9,493 nucleotides of DNA from Geobacter sp. UBA4074 (GTDB lineage Bacteria; Desulfobacterota; Desulfuromonadia; Geobacterales; Pseudopelobacteraceae): the NCBI GenBank assembly GCA_002383415.1, contig DFYU01000081.1, forward strand, positions 1-9,493. Reading direction: 5' to 3'. Numbering within the stretch: the stretch's first letter is position 1; each line of letters begins with the position of its first letter. Of this stretch, positions 1 to 5,846 are shown piece after piece. The translations under genes were made by a program, and so were the position numbers. The notes under the pieces are model-generated. The model did no database searches. It saw only the letters and a program-made list of their open reading frames with translations, and was not told where the DNA came from.

Positions 1-702
1 AATCAAATTATGGGACAGCAGTGGATTTGTGGATATCGAGTAACAATTTTTTTCTAAAACCCTCTTCACCGCCGTTGCTGTCCATTGTCCTCCTCGGACC
101 GTATAAATATGCATGTTGTTAAGTTTCCTTGCTGTTGCACCAAGACTGTGTCCGTTTGCCCTTAAATAGCTGATCGTTGGCATGACACTTGTCAGGTAGG
201 CCATGCTTGCCTGCTGCCTGACCGCAACAGATGCTCGTCTCATCCTATCTGTGATGATGGTTCCCCTGGCACCACCAAGAACCACCCCCTTTGCCTTGGC
301 AGCAGCAAGGGCCTCTTTCGTTCTGCGGCTAATCATCTCCCTCTCATGCTCAGCTATCGCCGCAAGGATGTGAATAGTAAGCCTGGTTGCATAGGGGTTG
401 TCGCAAGCGACGAAATCAATCCCTGAGTCCATCAAATTTGCGATAAAGGCGACATTACGCGACAGGCGATCCAGCTTCGCAATGATCAGAGTCGCCCGGG
501 AAACCTGACAACGGCTTATCGCTTTTAGCAATTCGGGGCGATCATTGCGTTTGCCGCTTTCCACCTCGACAAACTCTCCAAGCAGTTCGCCTCCCTGAAT
601 AGCAAGATAATTACCGATCGCCTGTCGCTGGGCATTGATACCGTGGCCATGCTCCCCCTGCTTGTCGGTCGACACCCTCAGATATGAGATGTAATGTTTC
701 AT
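1..702 (-). CDS. Serine recombinase, resolvase/invertase family (runs off left edge)
   Basis: This is a small serine recombinase that cuts and rejoins DNA through a phosphoserine link; Pin/Hin-type invertases and Tn3-type resolvases are relatives. The visible 234 residues open with the catalytic motif Y-L-R-V-S-T, with nucleophile Ser11 and Arg9. LDRLSR at 77-82 carries the conserved Arg79 and Arg82. A long E-helix spans about 110-140 (HILAAIAEHEREMISRRTKEAL). A C-terminal HTH lies at about 185-228 (ISYLRANGHSLGATARKLNN onward). No stop codon occurs before position 1, but at family length the protein should end just outside. The ATG at 702 has a good upstream GGAGCGAGG. A 26-bp palindrome lies 16 bp upstream. 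The role could be inversion, cointegrate resolution or integration; the window does not decide. Confidence 0.93.
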   Translation of the reverse strand, partial: MKHYISYLRVSTDKQGEHGHGINAQRQAIGNYLAIQGGELLGEFVEVESGKRNDRPELLKAISRCQVSRATLIIAKLDRLSRNVAFIANLMDSGIDFVACDNPYATRLTIHILAAIAEHEREMISRRTKEALAAAKAKGVVLGGARGTIITDRMRRASVAVRQQASMAYLTSVMPTISYLRANGHSLGATARKLNNMHIYTVRGGQWTATAVKRVLEKNCYSISTNPLLSHNLI

Positions 703-717
703 CCTCGCTCCATAACA

Positions 718-743
718 TTTGAGCCAACGGGCGTTGACTCAAA
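718..743. promoter_or_regulatory. 26-bp palindrome, candidate recombinase crossover site or operator
   Basis: Two 12-bp arms, TTTGAGCCAACG and CGTTGACTCAAA, flank a central GG. Eleven of the 12 arm positions pair; only 724/737 fails. It lies just upstream of the serine recombinase start codon. Two 12-bp half-sites around a 2-bp core is the layout of hix-type inversion sites. It could instead be an operator for autoregulation. I saw no second copy in the window. Confidence 0.6.
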
Positions 744-766
744 TGACATACCTTTTGGTTGTTATA

Positions 767-781
767 TCTAGTCCGACTAGA
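767..781. repeat. Short inverted repeat TCTAGT-CCG-ACTAGA
   Basis: Perfect 6-bp arms around a 3-bp centre overlap the stop codon of the 777-1247 gene and lie 23 bp from the 26-bp palindrome. No T-run follows, so it is not a convincing terminator. It may be an accessory site for the neighbouring recombinase, or chance. Confidence 0.4.
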
Positions 782-1247
782 AGATCGATAAATTATGATT
801 CTCAGCTGGTTGCAGCAGGTTAATCGCCTTTCCAAGCGCAAGGTCCAACATGATCACTTCCTGGGCATCAAGGTAGACCTCATGTTTTTTGCAACCATGG
901 TCCTCGATGCTAATATGTAGCGAATACAGGTTCTTCTGCTGTCGTGCTGCAAACTTAAGAGCAAAGTCACCCCTAAAGTCCTTCTGATACAAGGCCTTTT
1001 CAAGCTCGATCTTGGCCCCGACTTTTGCGGAGCGCTTCCAATAACATTGCATATAATATTGAGTAGTTGCTTTGATGAAGGCCAGATCTGTAAGATTATT
1101 GAATATACTATAGTCCCAAAAGTCAGCCCTCACGTCGACTTGGCGCTCAAAGCGTGTGCGCATTCTATTTCTTGAATCAGTGTACTCCTGCATTATCGTG
1201 TCGACTGAGGAGCAAACATTGATGCCCTTGTAATTGAAACTAACCAT
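777..1247 (-). CDS. Hypothetical protein, third gene of recombinase operon
   Basis: I do not recognise this 156-residue protein. Its N-terminal two thirds are rich in aromatic and charged residues (FWDYSIF, QYYMQCYWKR). The C-terminal part (about 95-150) reads as alternating strands (FALKFAAR, LYSLHISIEDH, HEVYLDA) followed by a helix (EVIMLDLALGKAINLL). That strand-strand-strand-helix order loosely recalls small ssDNA-binding folds such as PC4/whirly, but this is speculation. No signal peptide or membrane segment is visible. ATG 1247 is preferred over GTG 1262 because GAGGTGG sits 7 bp ahead of it. The start overlaps the stop of the preceding gene by 8 bp, so the two are probably translationally coupled and it is likely a partner of the upstream HTH protein and tyrosine recombinase. 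Confidence 0.75.
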   Translation of the reverse strand: MVSFNYKGINVCSSVDTIMQEYTDSRNRMRTRFERQVDVRADFWDYSIFNNLTDLAFIKATTQYYMQCYWKRSAKVGAKIELEKALYQKDFRGDFALKFAARQQKNLYSLHISIEDHGCKKHEVYLDAQEVIMLDLALGKAINLLQPAENHNLSIF

Positions 1248-1731
1248 GCTTTTCCACCTCACTCCAGAGCATTTGCAGATAGGATGCCGATGCTTTAACC
1301 TTACGTTCCTTTGCTAGATACTGTGACAGACCTCGAAATCCGACACCGTTGGCTCTCAGCTCTTTAACCTCACCCCAGTAGGCCAGAATCTGTTTTCTTT
1401 TGACCGGTGACCGGCCACGCTTTATCAATTCTGCTGCTTTTGCGCTTCTTAGGTTCTTAAAGTCCTCATACTGCTCATCCCCTGCCACCCGGTAGCCTTT
1501 GCCCCGCACTGTGTCCCAGCCGTTTTTTCTAGCTGCAAGAATGAAGGCACAATATTTAGCCGTCTTCCCTGGCAGTTTTGGCTGTTCATCTTTCAGCTGG
1601 AATGATTTCTTTACCGCATCCTGGAAGATTTCAATAATACGTTCCTCAGGCAACGATGCCACCCATGACAAGACACTTTTGCGTTCTTTACTGGTGAGAC
1701 CAGTAATCGGATTTAGTAGGTCATCCATCAT
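1240..1731 (-). CDS. Small basic HTH-like protein coupled to tyrosine recombinase
   Basis: A 163-residue, mostly helical, Lys/Arg-rich protein. The N-terminal third is acidic to neutral (LTSKERKSVLSWVASLPEERIIEIFQDAV). The C-terminal 50 residues, from about 112 (KRKQILAYWGEVKELRANGVGFRGLSQYLAKE), look like a DNA-binding helix-turn-helix. The pattern W..E...LRA.GV.FR.L..YL is the kind seen in plasmid and transposon accessory proteins. I cannot assign a named family. Its ATG shares a base with the recombinase stop codon (TAATG), and an AAGGGG Shine-Dalgarno lies inside the end of the recombinase gene, so the pair is translationally coupled. The likely role is a directionality or accessory factor, or autoregulator, for that recombinase. 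This is inferred from context. Confidence 0.78.
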   Translation of the reverse strand: MMDDLLNPITGLTSKERKSVLSWVASLPEERIIEIFQDAVKKSFQLKDEQPKLPGKTAKYCAFILAARKNGWDTVRGKGYRVAGDEQYEDFKNLRSAKAAELIKRGRSPVKRKQILAYWGEVKELRANGVGFRGLSQYLAKERKVKASASYLQMLWSEVEKHG

Positions 1732-2708
1732 TAACCCCTTGTATAGGTGAGCGTTTCCGACATCCTGAAGTGTGACGCTTCCAGCGATGCTTGCTGTAGC
1801 GCCTGTTCATGGGTCAGGCCATGCATCACACACTCTCGATACCGCTCTTGCACGAAACAATGCTTGAGCCCATGTGATCCTCGGCCGGCTACATGCTGAC
1901 CAGTTGCTACTGCCGCCGTGTTGATTGCCTTTACGTACTCTGAGTAACTGCTTTCCAGTTTTCCGTACATGCCCAGATATTTTTCAAGTCGACGGTAGGT
2001 TGCCACCGAGACATAGTGGTCGGTTTCTTTCCCGCCTTTTTCTATGCTGGCAACGACTCCCACCTGTGCACCCGTCACTGGATCATTTGCTACCCCCCGC
2101 AAGCTTGAAGCTGTTAGCGGATTTTTAAGCCTTTTATTGGCCGGGGCGCCAACTCCTTCGGCTCGCATCCCCCCTTCGTATTGCAGGCACGCTTGAAGCT
2201 GAAATGTCTGGTTCGGCAACCTTGCGATCAACCTCATGGGGTCTGGATATGCTCGGTTGCTAAAGCCTCTGCTTGATTTGGGGAGCAGCTGCTTACTTTT
2301 GGCGTAATACCCCATTCGAATCTCCTCAACATTTAACGGTTCAACAGCAAGTTTGCGCCATTTGGCGTAATTATTGATGGCATATGCAAGTTTACCCAGG
2401 GCAGACAGTGTCGTTTCAAGTGTTTGACGCGATTTCCGGTTTAAAACGTAGTAATCAAGCTTGTGCTGTAAATATTCATCCATTTGAACGGCCACTTCAT
2501 CGGCTGCCAGTAAGGATTTGATTCCATTTGCGATCATAAAATCTGCGAACTTGTGCGATTCCACCCGATATACCGTCCAGACGCCAAATGACCTCACACC
2601 CGAATTGCTGTCGGCTTTACTGCGCCTGATGGAGCGAATGCTATGGAATACTGCTTCTACTTGCGAATGTAGCGATTTAGGCCAGCGGTGTTCCATGATC
2701 AGGCACAT
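1731..2708 (-). CDS. Tyrosine recombinase-like protein with atypical active site
   Basis: A 325-residue protein with the catalytic-domain layout of tyrosine recombinases. Arg182 is in YEGGMRAEGV, a candidate beta-hairpin Lys is in IEKGGKE (224 or 227), His279 is in HGLKH, His313 is in ASHFR, and Tyr322 is in TLTYTRG, nine residues after His313 as usual. Box II normally reads H-x-x-R, but here Lys282 replaces the second catalytic Arg. The protein ends three residues past the Tyr, so it lacks the usual C-terminal tail. The N-terminal ~170 residues would be the core-binding domain. ATG 2708 gives the full ORF, with GAGG unusually close; ATG 2696 (MEHRW) is an alternative. It heads an overlapping three-gene operon. 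Substrate and activity are unknown, and it may belong to a divergent branch used in transposon or island integration. Confidence 0.82.
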   Translation of the reverse strand: MCLIMEHRWPKSLHSQVEAVFHSIRSIRRSKADSNSGVRSFGVWTVYRVESHKFADFMIANGIKSLLAADEVAVQMDEYLQHKLDYYVLNRKSRQTLETTLSALGKLAYAINNYAKWRKLAVEPLNVEEIRMGYYAKSKQLLPKSSRGFSNRAYPDPMRLIARLPNQTFQLQACLQYEGGMRAEGVGAPANKRLKNPLTASSLRGVANDPVTGAQVGVVASIEKGGKETDHYVSVATYRRLEKYLGMYGKLESSYSEYVKAINTAAVATGQHVAGRGSHGLKHCFVQERYRECVMHGLTHEQALQQASLEASHFRMSETLTYTRG

Positions 2709-2881
2709 ACCTCAAAAGATAAGATGACATGCTCTTTAACATCTGACGGTAGCAGCTCCGCCTACAGCTCATATGGAGTCTCTATGGTCAATCGAACACG
2801 TGCGCCGGAGCGCATCTTGTTCGTTCTTTACCAGCAGCGTCCTGAGTCTCCACGTTAGGCCTATGCTGGCAGATCTACTTG

Positions 2882-3032
2882 TGTCAGCCACAAAGTGCCC
2901 ATGCCTGGCACAATGCTTCGGGGCTACCCCGGCTTTTCCGTTGATCCGGCTTCGATGCTACTGAATCGGAGTGCCTTTCCAGGGGCACCATCACCGAGGG
3001 TTTCTCGGCAGTCTCAGGATTTGTGGCTGACA
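2882..3032. ncRNA. Candidate structured RNA or DNA: 13-bp closing stem with four hairpins
   Basis: TGTCAGCCACAAA (2882-2894) is the exact reverse complement of TTTGTGGCTGACA (3020-3032). Inside are hairpins GTGCC/GGCAC (2895-2911), CGGGG-CTA-CCCCG (2919-2931), GTGCC/GGCAC again (2971-2988) and CCGAG/CTCGG (2994-3008). A weaker TCCG/CGGA pair (2937-2940 and 2967-2970) lies between the second and third. Drawn out, this is a multi-branched structure closed by one long stem. Transcription and strand are not shown by the sequence. I recognise no known RNA family. Confidence 0.35.
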
Positions 3033-3155
3033 TACAATCCTGCGTGGCTTAAATCAGTTCCAAGTGCAGGAAGGAGTCGAATTAGGGCGACTAAAACCGT
3101 TGTGGTGTGAGGCTAAAAAGCTCAATTTCCACCAAATAGTGATGCTACAAAAACC

Positions 3156-3186
3156 TTTTAACCATGCAATTTGCACAAATTTTAAC
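3156..3186. repeat. TTTTAAC direct repeats flanking palindrome AATTTG-CA-CAAATT
   Basis: TTTTAAC occurs at 3156-3162 and 3180-3186, a 24-bp period. Between and overlapping them is a 14-bp palindrome, AATTTG-CA-CAAATT (3168-3181). The stretch is markedly AT-rich compared with its surroundings. It could be a protein-binding site, an unwinding element or a recombinase core. Confidence 0.5.
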
Positions 3187-3215
3187 AGCTGGATTTCGGC
3201 GCTTCGACACTGAAC

Positions 3216-3354
3216 GTCTAGGGTGTAAAAAAGCCAACTGGCTAAATAGCAGGGTACCTCCCAGCAGCAGAGCCTGAGCTACTACGTCCCTAGACTGGCG
3301 CAGGGGCTGCTGGTCCTGTTGAGGTTAAACAAAAAAATAAGGACTTACCTCAAC
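3216..3354. repeat. Cluster of interlocking inverted repeats
   Basis: GTCTAGGG (3216-3223) pairs exactly with CCCTAGAC (3288-3295). CCAGCAGC (3261-3268) pairs exactly with GCTGCTGG (3306-3313). These two stems cross, as in a pseudoknot. AGCCA-AC-TGGCT lies inside the first. GTTGAGGT (3318-3325) pairs with ACCTCAAC (3347-3354) around a spacer with a run of seven A. Function is unknown, and the cluster may be the same structured element as 2882-3032. Confidence 0.5.
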
Positions 3355-3453
3355 CTATTACTTGTTCTTTTCCAATCACCATGTTCTCCCTCCATTTAGT
3401 TGGCCTGATTGGTCGATGCCACCGAGACAGAAAAACCGCCCCAGAAAAAATGC

Positions 3454-4452
3454 TTAGGCAGCTTCGCGCCGCATTTGATCCTCTAACTGTATTGCCTCCT
3501 GCTGGGTGACCCATTTTTTATGGGCTTCAAGTTTCCAGTTGGGGCTGCCATTCCGTCTACCCGCGGTCTCCCAGAAGGCCTGCTCTGCTGGGGCTAGTGA
3601 TTTCCACCAGGAATCCAGAATCTGTTGTCCCCGCTGTTGTTTGGCTATGGCCTCTGCCTGGGCTTGCCTCTCTTGGGCAGCGTAATCCACGGACAAGGCA
3701 TCAATCAGCCAGCCACTAGGGTTGTCTATGCCTTTGGCCTTTGCCGACGCCAGGCGGTTTGCGAGGAGTTGGATATTGCTAATTAGCACCTCGACAGGCA
3801 GGTTCAAGCGTTCCAGCACCACTGCCAGGCACTCAGGGTGGTGGGCCGGTGGCAGCGCCTCTATTGCCTGCATGACTTCAGATGGGGGGTGGTTGGTTTT
3901 TTGATCTTGCGCCGGGGGCGAATCCGCAGCAGCAGTCTCTTGTGTTGCTGCTGCTTTTGTCTGAATCTTGCTTTTTTTCTTGCTTTGCTGTCGGACATTC
4001 CCAGGAACGTCCGCGGACGTGTCTGCGGACACTTGCAACCGTTTTATCTCATTACGTTTTATCCGCTTGCGCTCGGCATCTTTTTGCCGCCGCTCAGCTA
4101 GTAGGGCCAACGCATCAACATCCTGCTCGAGCCACGCTGGCAGGGCCAGTTCGGGCGGATCGCCAACCCGCTCAACAAAACCGTAACTCTCCAGCATTTG
4201 GAGCGCAGCATGGATCGTAGCAGGCTGCCGCCGGAGCACCGCAGCTAGCTCTGCCTCACCGTATGGCTTGCCACTGGGCAGCAGCAGGTGTCCGCCTGCA
4301 TTACATTTCCCTGCCAGTACAAGCAACCTGATATAAATAATTTGCACGGTGTCGGCCACCTCAGGGAAAGATTCGATGATAAGCCAACGCGGGTCGTCGA
4401 ATTCAGCCAGGTGCAGCCTGATCCAATATGCGCCGTTTGTCCCTGGCGCCAT
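3454..4452 (-). CDS. Phage replisome organizer-type replication initiator
   Basis: A 332-residue protein. Its N-terminus (YWIRLHLAEFDDPRWLIIESFP...VQIIYIRLLVLAGKCNAGGHLLL, about 9-58) matches the phage replisome-organizer N-terminal domain of origin-binding initiators. A winged-helix-like stretch follows to about 110, then a basic, Ala-rich, low-complexity linker (about 115-190). The C-terminal domain has NPSGWLIDAL (244-253), typical of helicase- or DnaC-like-interacting regions of such initiators, and ends in charged helices. It probably binds the element's origin and recruits the host helicase. It begins one base after the stop of the small HTH gene (TAA-C-ATG), so the two form an operon driven from the divergent control region. 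The linker-coding DNA carries tandem palindromes that may be the origin itself. Confidence 0.88.
   Translation of the reverse strand: MAPGTNGAYWIRLHLAEFDDPRWLIIESFPEVADTVQIIYIRLLVLAGKCNAGGHLLLPSGKPYGEAELAAVLRRQPATIHAALQMLESYGFVERVGDPPELALPAWLEQDVDALALLAERRQKDAERKRIKRNEIKRLQVSADTSADVPGNVRQQSKKKSKIQTKAAATQETAAADSPPAQDQKTNHPPSEVMQAIEALPPAHHPECLAVVLERLNLPVEVLISNIQLLANRLASAKAKGIDNPSGWLIDALSVDYAAQERQAQAEAIAKQQRGQQILDSWWKSLAPAEQAFWETAGRRNGSPNWKLEAHKKWVTQQEAIQLEDQMRREAA
3926..3954. repeat. 9-bp inverted repeat in the initiator linker
   Basis: GCAGCAGCA (3926-3934) is the exact reverse complement of TGCTGCTGC (3946-3954), separated by 11 bp. It encodes the two alanine triplets of the linker (KAAATQETAAAD), so it may be only a codon-repeat effect. 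It lies on the far side of the T-rich tract from the iteron-like repeats. Confidence 0.45.
3990..4032. repeat. Tandem palindromic repeats inside initiator gene, candidate origin iterons
   Basis: GTCCGCGGAC (4009-4018) and GTCTGCGGAC (4021-4030) are 9/10 identical with a 12-bp period. The first sits in a perfect 14-bp palindrome (4007-4020) and the second in GTGTC-TGCG-GACAC (4019-4032). A partial unit, GTCGGAC, lies at 3990-3996, and TTCC-CA-GGAA at 3998-4007. A T-rich tract (about 3966-3988) adjoins. Iterons beside an AT-rich tract in the linker of an initiator gene is the lambda ori plan. Confidence 0.5.
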
Positions 4453-4453
4453 G

Positions 4454-4639
4454 TTATTGCCCCAACTTAGCTTGCAGCCATGCGTCTACCACCTCTTGGC
4501 TTGTATACCGCCGCCGACCGATCTTGATAGAGGGCGGAAGCTCGCCCTTTTTGCGCAGTAACCAAATTGTTGATTCGCTCGGCAGCTTGCCACCACACAA
4601 CCCTTGGATAACCTCTTTCTCAGGAACTAATTGTTTCAT
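4454..4639 (-). CDS. Small AlpA/MerR-like helix-turn-helix regulator (excisionase-like)
   Basis: A 61-residue protein with the winged-helix pattern of the AlpA/excisionase 'HTH_17' type. LVPEKEVIQGL is followed by STIWLLRKKGELPPSIKIGRRRYTSQEVVDAWLQAK, with the recognition helix at about 24-32, the wing at about 35-44 (KIGRRRYTS) and the closing helix EVVDAWL. Such proteins activate or regulate integrase, or act as recombination directionality factors, in P4-like elements. ATG 4639 is chosen over the in-frame TTG at 4651 because GGGGG lies 6 bp ahead of it. It is the first gene of the leftward operon, directly ahead of the initiator and under the palindromic operator. Whether it acts as an excisionase or only as a transcription factor cannot be told. 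Confidence 0.85.
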   Translation of the reverse strand: MKQLVPEKEVIQGLCGGKLPSESTIWLLRKKGELPPSIKIGRRRYTSQEVVDAWLQAKLGQ

Positions 4640-4656
4640 TTTGACCCCCAATCTAA

Positions 4657-4703
4657 CAATACCTTATTATGCAATACGTATTGCAGTCAACCGTTTTTAT
4701 TGC
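4657..4703. promoter_or_regulatory. Divergent control region with perfect 16-bp operator
   Basis: TGCAATACGTATTGCA (4670-4685) is a perfect palindrome. On the minus strand it directly follows a TTGACT -35 (4685-4690) and lies ahead of a weak -10 (TAAGGT, 4661-4666), so bound repressor would block the leftward operon. Half-sites CAATAC (4657-4662) and TATTGC (4698-4703) flank it. The neighbouring CI-type protein is the obvious ligand. Confidence 0.7.
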
Positions 4704-4732
4704 TTTCGTTTTTTTCTTTTGAATGCTATAAA
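4704..4732 (+). promoter_or_regulatory. Candidate promoter of the repressor gene
   Basis: TATAAA (4727-4732) is a good -10 placed 18 bp ahead of the repressor ATG. TTTCGT (4704-4709), at 17-bp spacing, is a poor -35. The half-operator TATTGC ends just upstream, which would suit autoregulation. AAGGTG at 4739-4744 is the ribosome binding site. Confidence 0.45.
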
Positions 4733-4749
4733 CTTCACAAGGTGAAAAA

Positions 4750-5814
4750 ATGAATAAAAGCGAACGCTTAAAGACACTTAGGATGTTGGCTGGATATACT
4801 CAAGATGATTTGGCCGCCAAGCTTGGCGCACCTCGCTCAGCACTTTCGATCTGGGAAAACCCCAGTAAATATGGCCCATCAGAGGAGTCTGTCCCATCAC
4901 TTGCCGACCTTTTACGAGTAACACCTGGCTACCTTGTCTACGGAGACAAACAATTCCGCACTACTGTCTGGACGCCACAATTACCAGCACGCAGCCACCA
5001 CCAAATATCATTTATCAGTGACCTGGAAGCACTTCTTCCTGATTTTCTGGAAGAAAATGGTTTTAAAGCCGTTATTGCTGCCGAACTTAAGGATGGTTAT
5101 GCTTTTCTCCTTGGCAGAGATGCTACCGGCAGCAAGCACAAATATGCTTACAATTGCTTGATCTTGGCCGAGCACAAAATAGCAGAAAGCTTAAAGACAG
5201 CTCTTGAAGTAGCAGGCATGAAGGGATATCAAGGCTTCGGAGATATCGTCTCAATGGTTGACAGATGCATCGAGACGATCACAGCGAACGACATCTACGA
5301 ACGACTGCTTCTGAAGGGAAGACATTGTGAATGCGATATAGACGGCTTGGGCGAGGAGCTTGAAGCTGCCAGAAAGCGCATTAGTGCAAAAGAGTCCGGC
5401 AAGCATGTTGTACTTCCCCCTGGCCTGGAGTACATTTTCCGAAGCTTTTTAGAAGCCCTCATTCCTTCCATCAAATCCCCTGTTGCGCTTGGACTGACAA
5501 AGTTCTTTCTTGAAAAATGTGAGGAGCGCGGCAAGGAGCCAAAAAGAAAGATTGCAGACACCCTGATTCCTGAATTCGAGCAGGAATTCAAGCGGATTGG
5601 TAGCCTGCCGCTAAACACCTGGCCTGATCCCAATAATGAGGAATTTTTGTACCTTCGTGACTGGCTGAGAGATAAGCTAAGTGATAATTTTACAAGCAAG
5701 GATCAGCGTACTGCGCTTGTGGATATGATTACAAAGGGCACAGATTTTTCTGCCTGGAAGGAAAATTACGAAAAAGAGATAAGGGAAGGTAAAAGGCTGG
5801 GAAATTGGTTTTAA
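4750..5814 (+). CDS. Cro/CI-type (XRE) transcriptional repressor with unfamiliar C-terminal domain
   Basis: A 354-residue protein. Residues about 5-68 form an XRE helix-turn-helix (LKTLRMLAGYTQDDLAAKLGAPRSALSIWEN...VPSLADLLRVTPGYLVYG). The remaining ~280 residues are of no family I recognise: a mixed segment (about 85-150) and then mainly charged helices to the C-terminus. I see no LexA/S24-type Ser-Lys protease signature, so RecA-driven self-cleavage is not supported. It faces the AlpA-like/initiator operon across the palindromic operator, as expected for the element's maintenance repressor. ATG 4750 has AAGGTG 5 bp ahead. Its stop lies 32 bp from the convergent integrase stop with no clear terminator between. 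Induction may depend on a partner protein binding the large C-terminal region, which is inference. Confidence 0.85.
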   Translation: MNKSERLKTLRMLAGYTQDDLAAKLGAPRSALSIWENPSKYGPSEESVPSLADLLRVTPGYLVYGDKQFRTTVWTPQLPARSHHQISFISDLEALLPDFLEENGFKAVIAAELKDGYAFLLGRDATGSKHKYAYNCLILAEHKIAESLKTALEVAGMKGYQGFGDIVSMVDRCIETITANDIYERLLLKGRHCECDIDGLGEELEAARKRISAKESGKHVVLPPGLEYIFRSFLEALIPSIKSPVALGLTKFFLEKCEERGKEPKRKIADTLIPEFEQEFKRIGSLPLNTWPDPNNEEFLYLRDWLRDKLSDNFTSKDQRTALVDMITKGTDFSAWKENYEKEIREGKRLGNWF

Positions 5815-5846
5815 CCATTACAAGAAAGTCTGTTTGTTCATGAGAA

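Larger units (their letters stand above)
2709..3453. other. Gene-free, inverted-repeat-dense region (745 bp)
   Basis: No convincing coding sequence was found on either strand. The short open frames on the plus strand lack ribosome binding sites and family resemblance. The region instead holds many perfect inverted repeats. They include TGCGC-CGGA-GCGCA (2801-2814), CCAGCA/TGCTGG (2831-2836 and 2864-2869), the multi-hairpin block 2882-3032, TCCTGC/GCAGGA (3038-3043 and 3066-3071), AGTCG/CGACT (3075-3079 and 3088-3092), and a second cluster at 3216-3354. It lies between the initiator gene and the recombinase operon, both of which read leftward. Candidates are a large structured RNA, a replication or partition region, or the recombination site of a neighbouring recombinase. 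Confidence 0.7.

Noticed and set aside
2852..2858. GTTAGGC, resembling an integron attC R' core
   Set aside because: No matching RYYYAAC partner at attC distance upstream, and no integron integrase in the window.
2773..3110. Two short plus-strand open frames (63 and 71 residues) in the gene-free region
   Set aside because: No ribosome binding sites and no recognisable domain, and they run through the inverted-repeat block.
3838..4220. Long plus-strand frames opposite the initiator gene
   Set aside because: Antisense shadows of a gene with clear family signature; the translations are Cys/Leu or Arg/Ala low-complexity.
5295..5699. Minus-strand 134-residue frame within the repressor gene
   Set aside because: Ser/Leu-rich translation without a ribosome binding site, antisense to a coherent HTH protein.
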